Shown one piece after another: positions 33,752 through 33,798 of a stretch of DNA of 33,798 bases (its first letter is position 1; the number at the start of each line of letters is the position of its first letter). The notes below the pieces were generated by a model. It was not told where the DNA came from. It searched no databases and worked only from the letters and a program-made list of their open reading frames with translations. A program made the position numbers and the translations under genes. Source of the stretch: Firmicutes bacterium HGW-Firmicutes-15 (GTDB lineage: Bacteria; Bacillota; Syntrophomonadia; Syntrophomonadales; Syntrophomonadaceae); NCBI GenBank assembly GCA_002840245.1, contig PHAA01000032.1, positions 1-33,798 of the forward strand. Direction: 5' to 3'.

Positions 33752-33798
33752 ATGATTATGGAAAAACGAAATCGCTACACAGCAGAATTTAAAGCCAA
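33752..33798 (+). mobile_element. IS3-type transposase OrfA, 5' end (runs off the window)
   Basis: The window ends inside an open frame reading MIMEKRNRYTAEFKA. The K-R-x-Y-x-x-E-F-K-A pattern is the start of the helix-turn-helix DNA-binding protein (OrfA) of IS3-family insertion sequences. The start may be 33752 or 33758. Only about 15 residues are visible, so the family call rests on this motif alone. I could not define the left inverted repeat. Confidence 0.6.

Overview
The window looks like chromosomal DNA of a Gram-positive, spore-forming anaerobe (Firmicutes, Clostridia; Syntrophomonas- or Desulfotomaculum-like). The signs are strong AGGAGG-type ribosome binding sites, a sporulation-kinase-like histidine kinase, and a DUF1659-DUF2922-YvrJ-amidase cluster typical of that group. 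The organism is inferred from gene content only; no marker gene fixes the species.

Layout. (1) 1-2520: the scarred end of an old integrated element. It holds a decayed IS91-type transposase broken by frameshifts and by short repeat insertions, and it ends at the 3' half of a tRNA-Lys gene with its terminator. (2) 2690-7773: ordinary chromosome, with an orphan PAS histidine kinase, a small membrane protein coupled to a DedA protein, a lytic transglycosylase, a soluble Rossmann-MCP fusion and an intact tRNA-Leu(TAG). (3) 8138-23670: a 15.5-kb defence island, all on the minus strand. In transcription order it reads PLD-like/SNF2-type helicase, DUF4391 protein, KilA-N protein, Gabija GajA and GajB, type III methyltransferase (Mod), type III restriction subunit (Res), PC4/YdbC-like ssDNA-binding protein, AlbA_2 (Schlafen/RecG-like) protein. 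Gabija plus KilA-N appear nested inside a helicase/DUF4391/Mod/Res cluster. (4) 23845-25092 and 29713-31565: two GC-rich, non-coding repeat blocks in inverted orientation. They contain tandem units, a 15-20-base core motif and large hairpins, two of which show compensatory base changes. (5) Between the blocks: an uncharacterised gene, the DUF1659/DUF2922/YvrJ/amidase cluster, and an AT-rich two-gene CBASS-like unit (CD-NTase plus four-helix membrane effector). A single-gene cassette (160-aa membrane-anchored protein) interrupts the right block. (6) 31760-33516: an AAA ATPase translationally coupled to a DUF4276 (TOPRIM-like) protein, a probable further two-gene defence system. (7) 33752-end: the start of an IS3-type transposase.

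How it fits together. Most of the accessory DNA is a layered anti-phage arsenal: modification-dependent restriction (type III), DNA-sensing nuclease/helicase (Gabija), nucleotide second-messenger signalling with a membrane effector (CBASS-like) and a split ATPase/TOPRIM pair. It lies between a tRNA gene and insertion sequences. The structured inverted repeats are the most unusual part: they flank cargo, have absorbed a gene cassette, and share fragments with the insertions that broke the IS91 transposase. All functions are assigned by reading motifs; no database search was possible.
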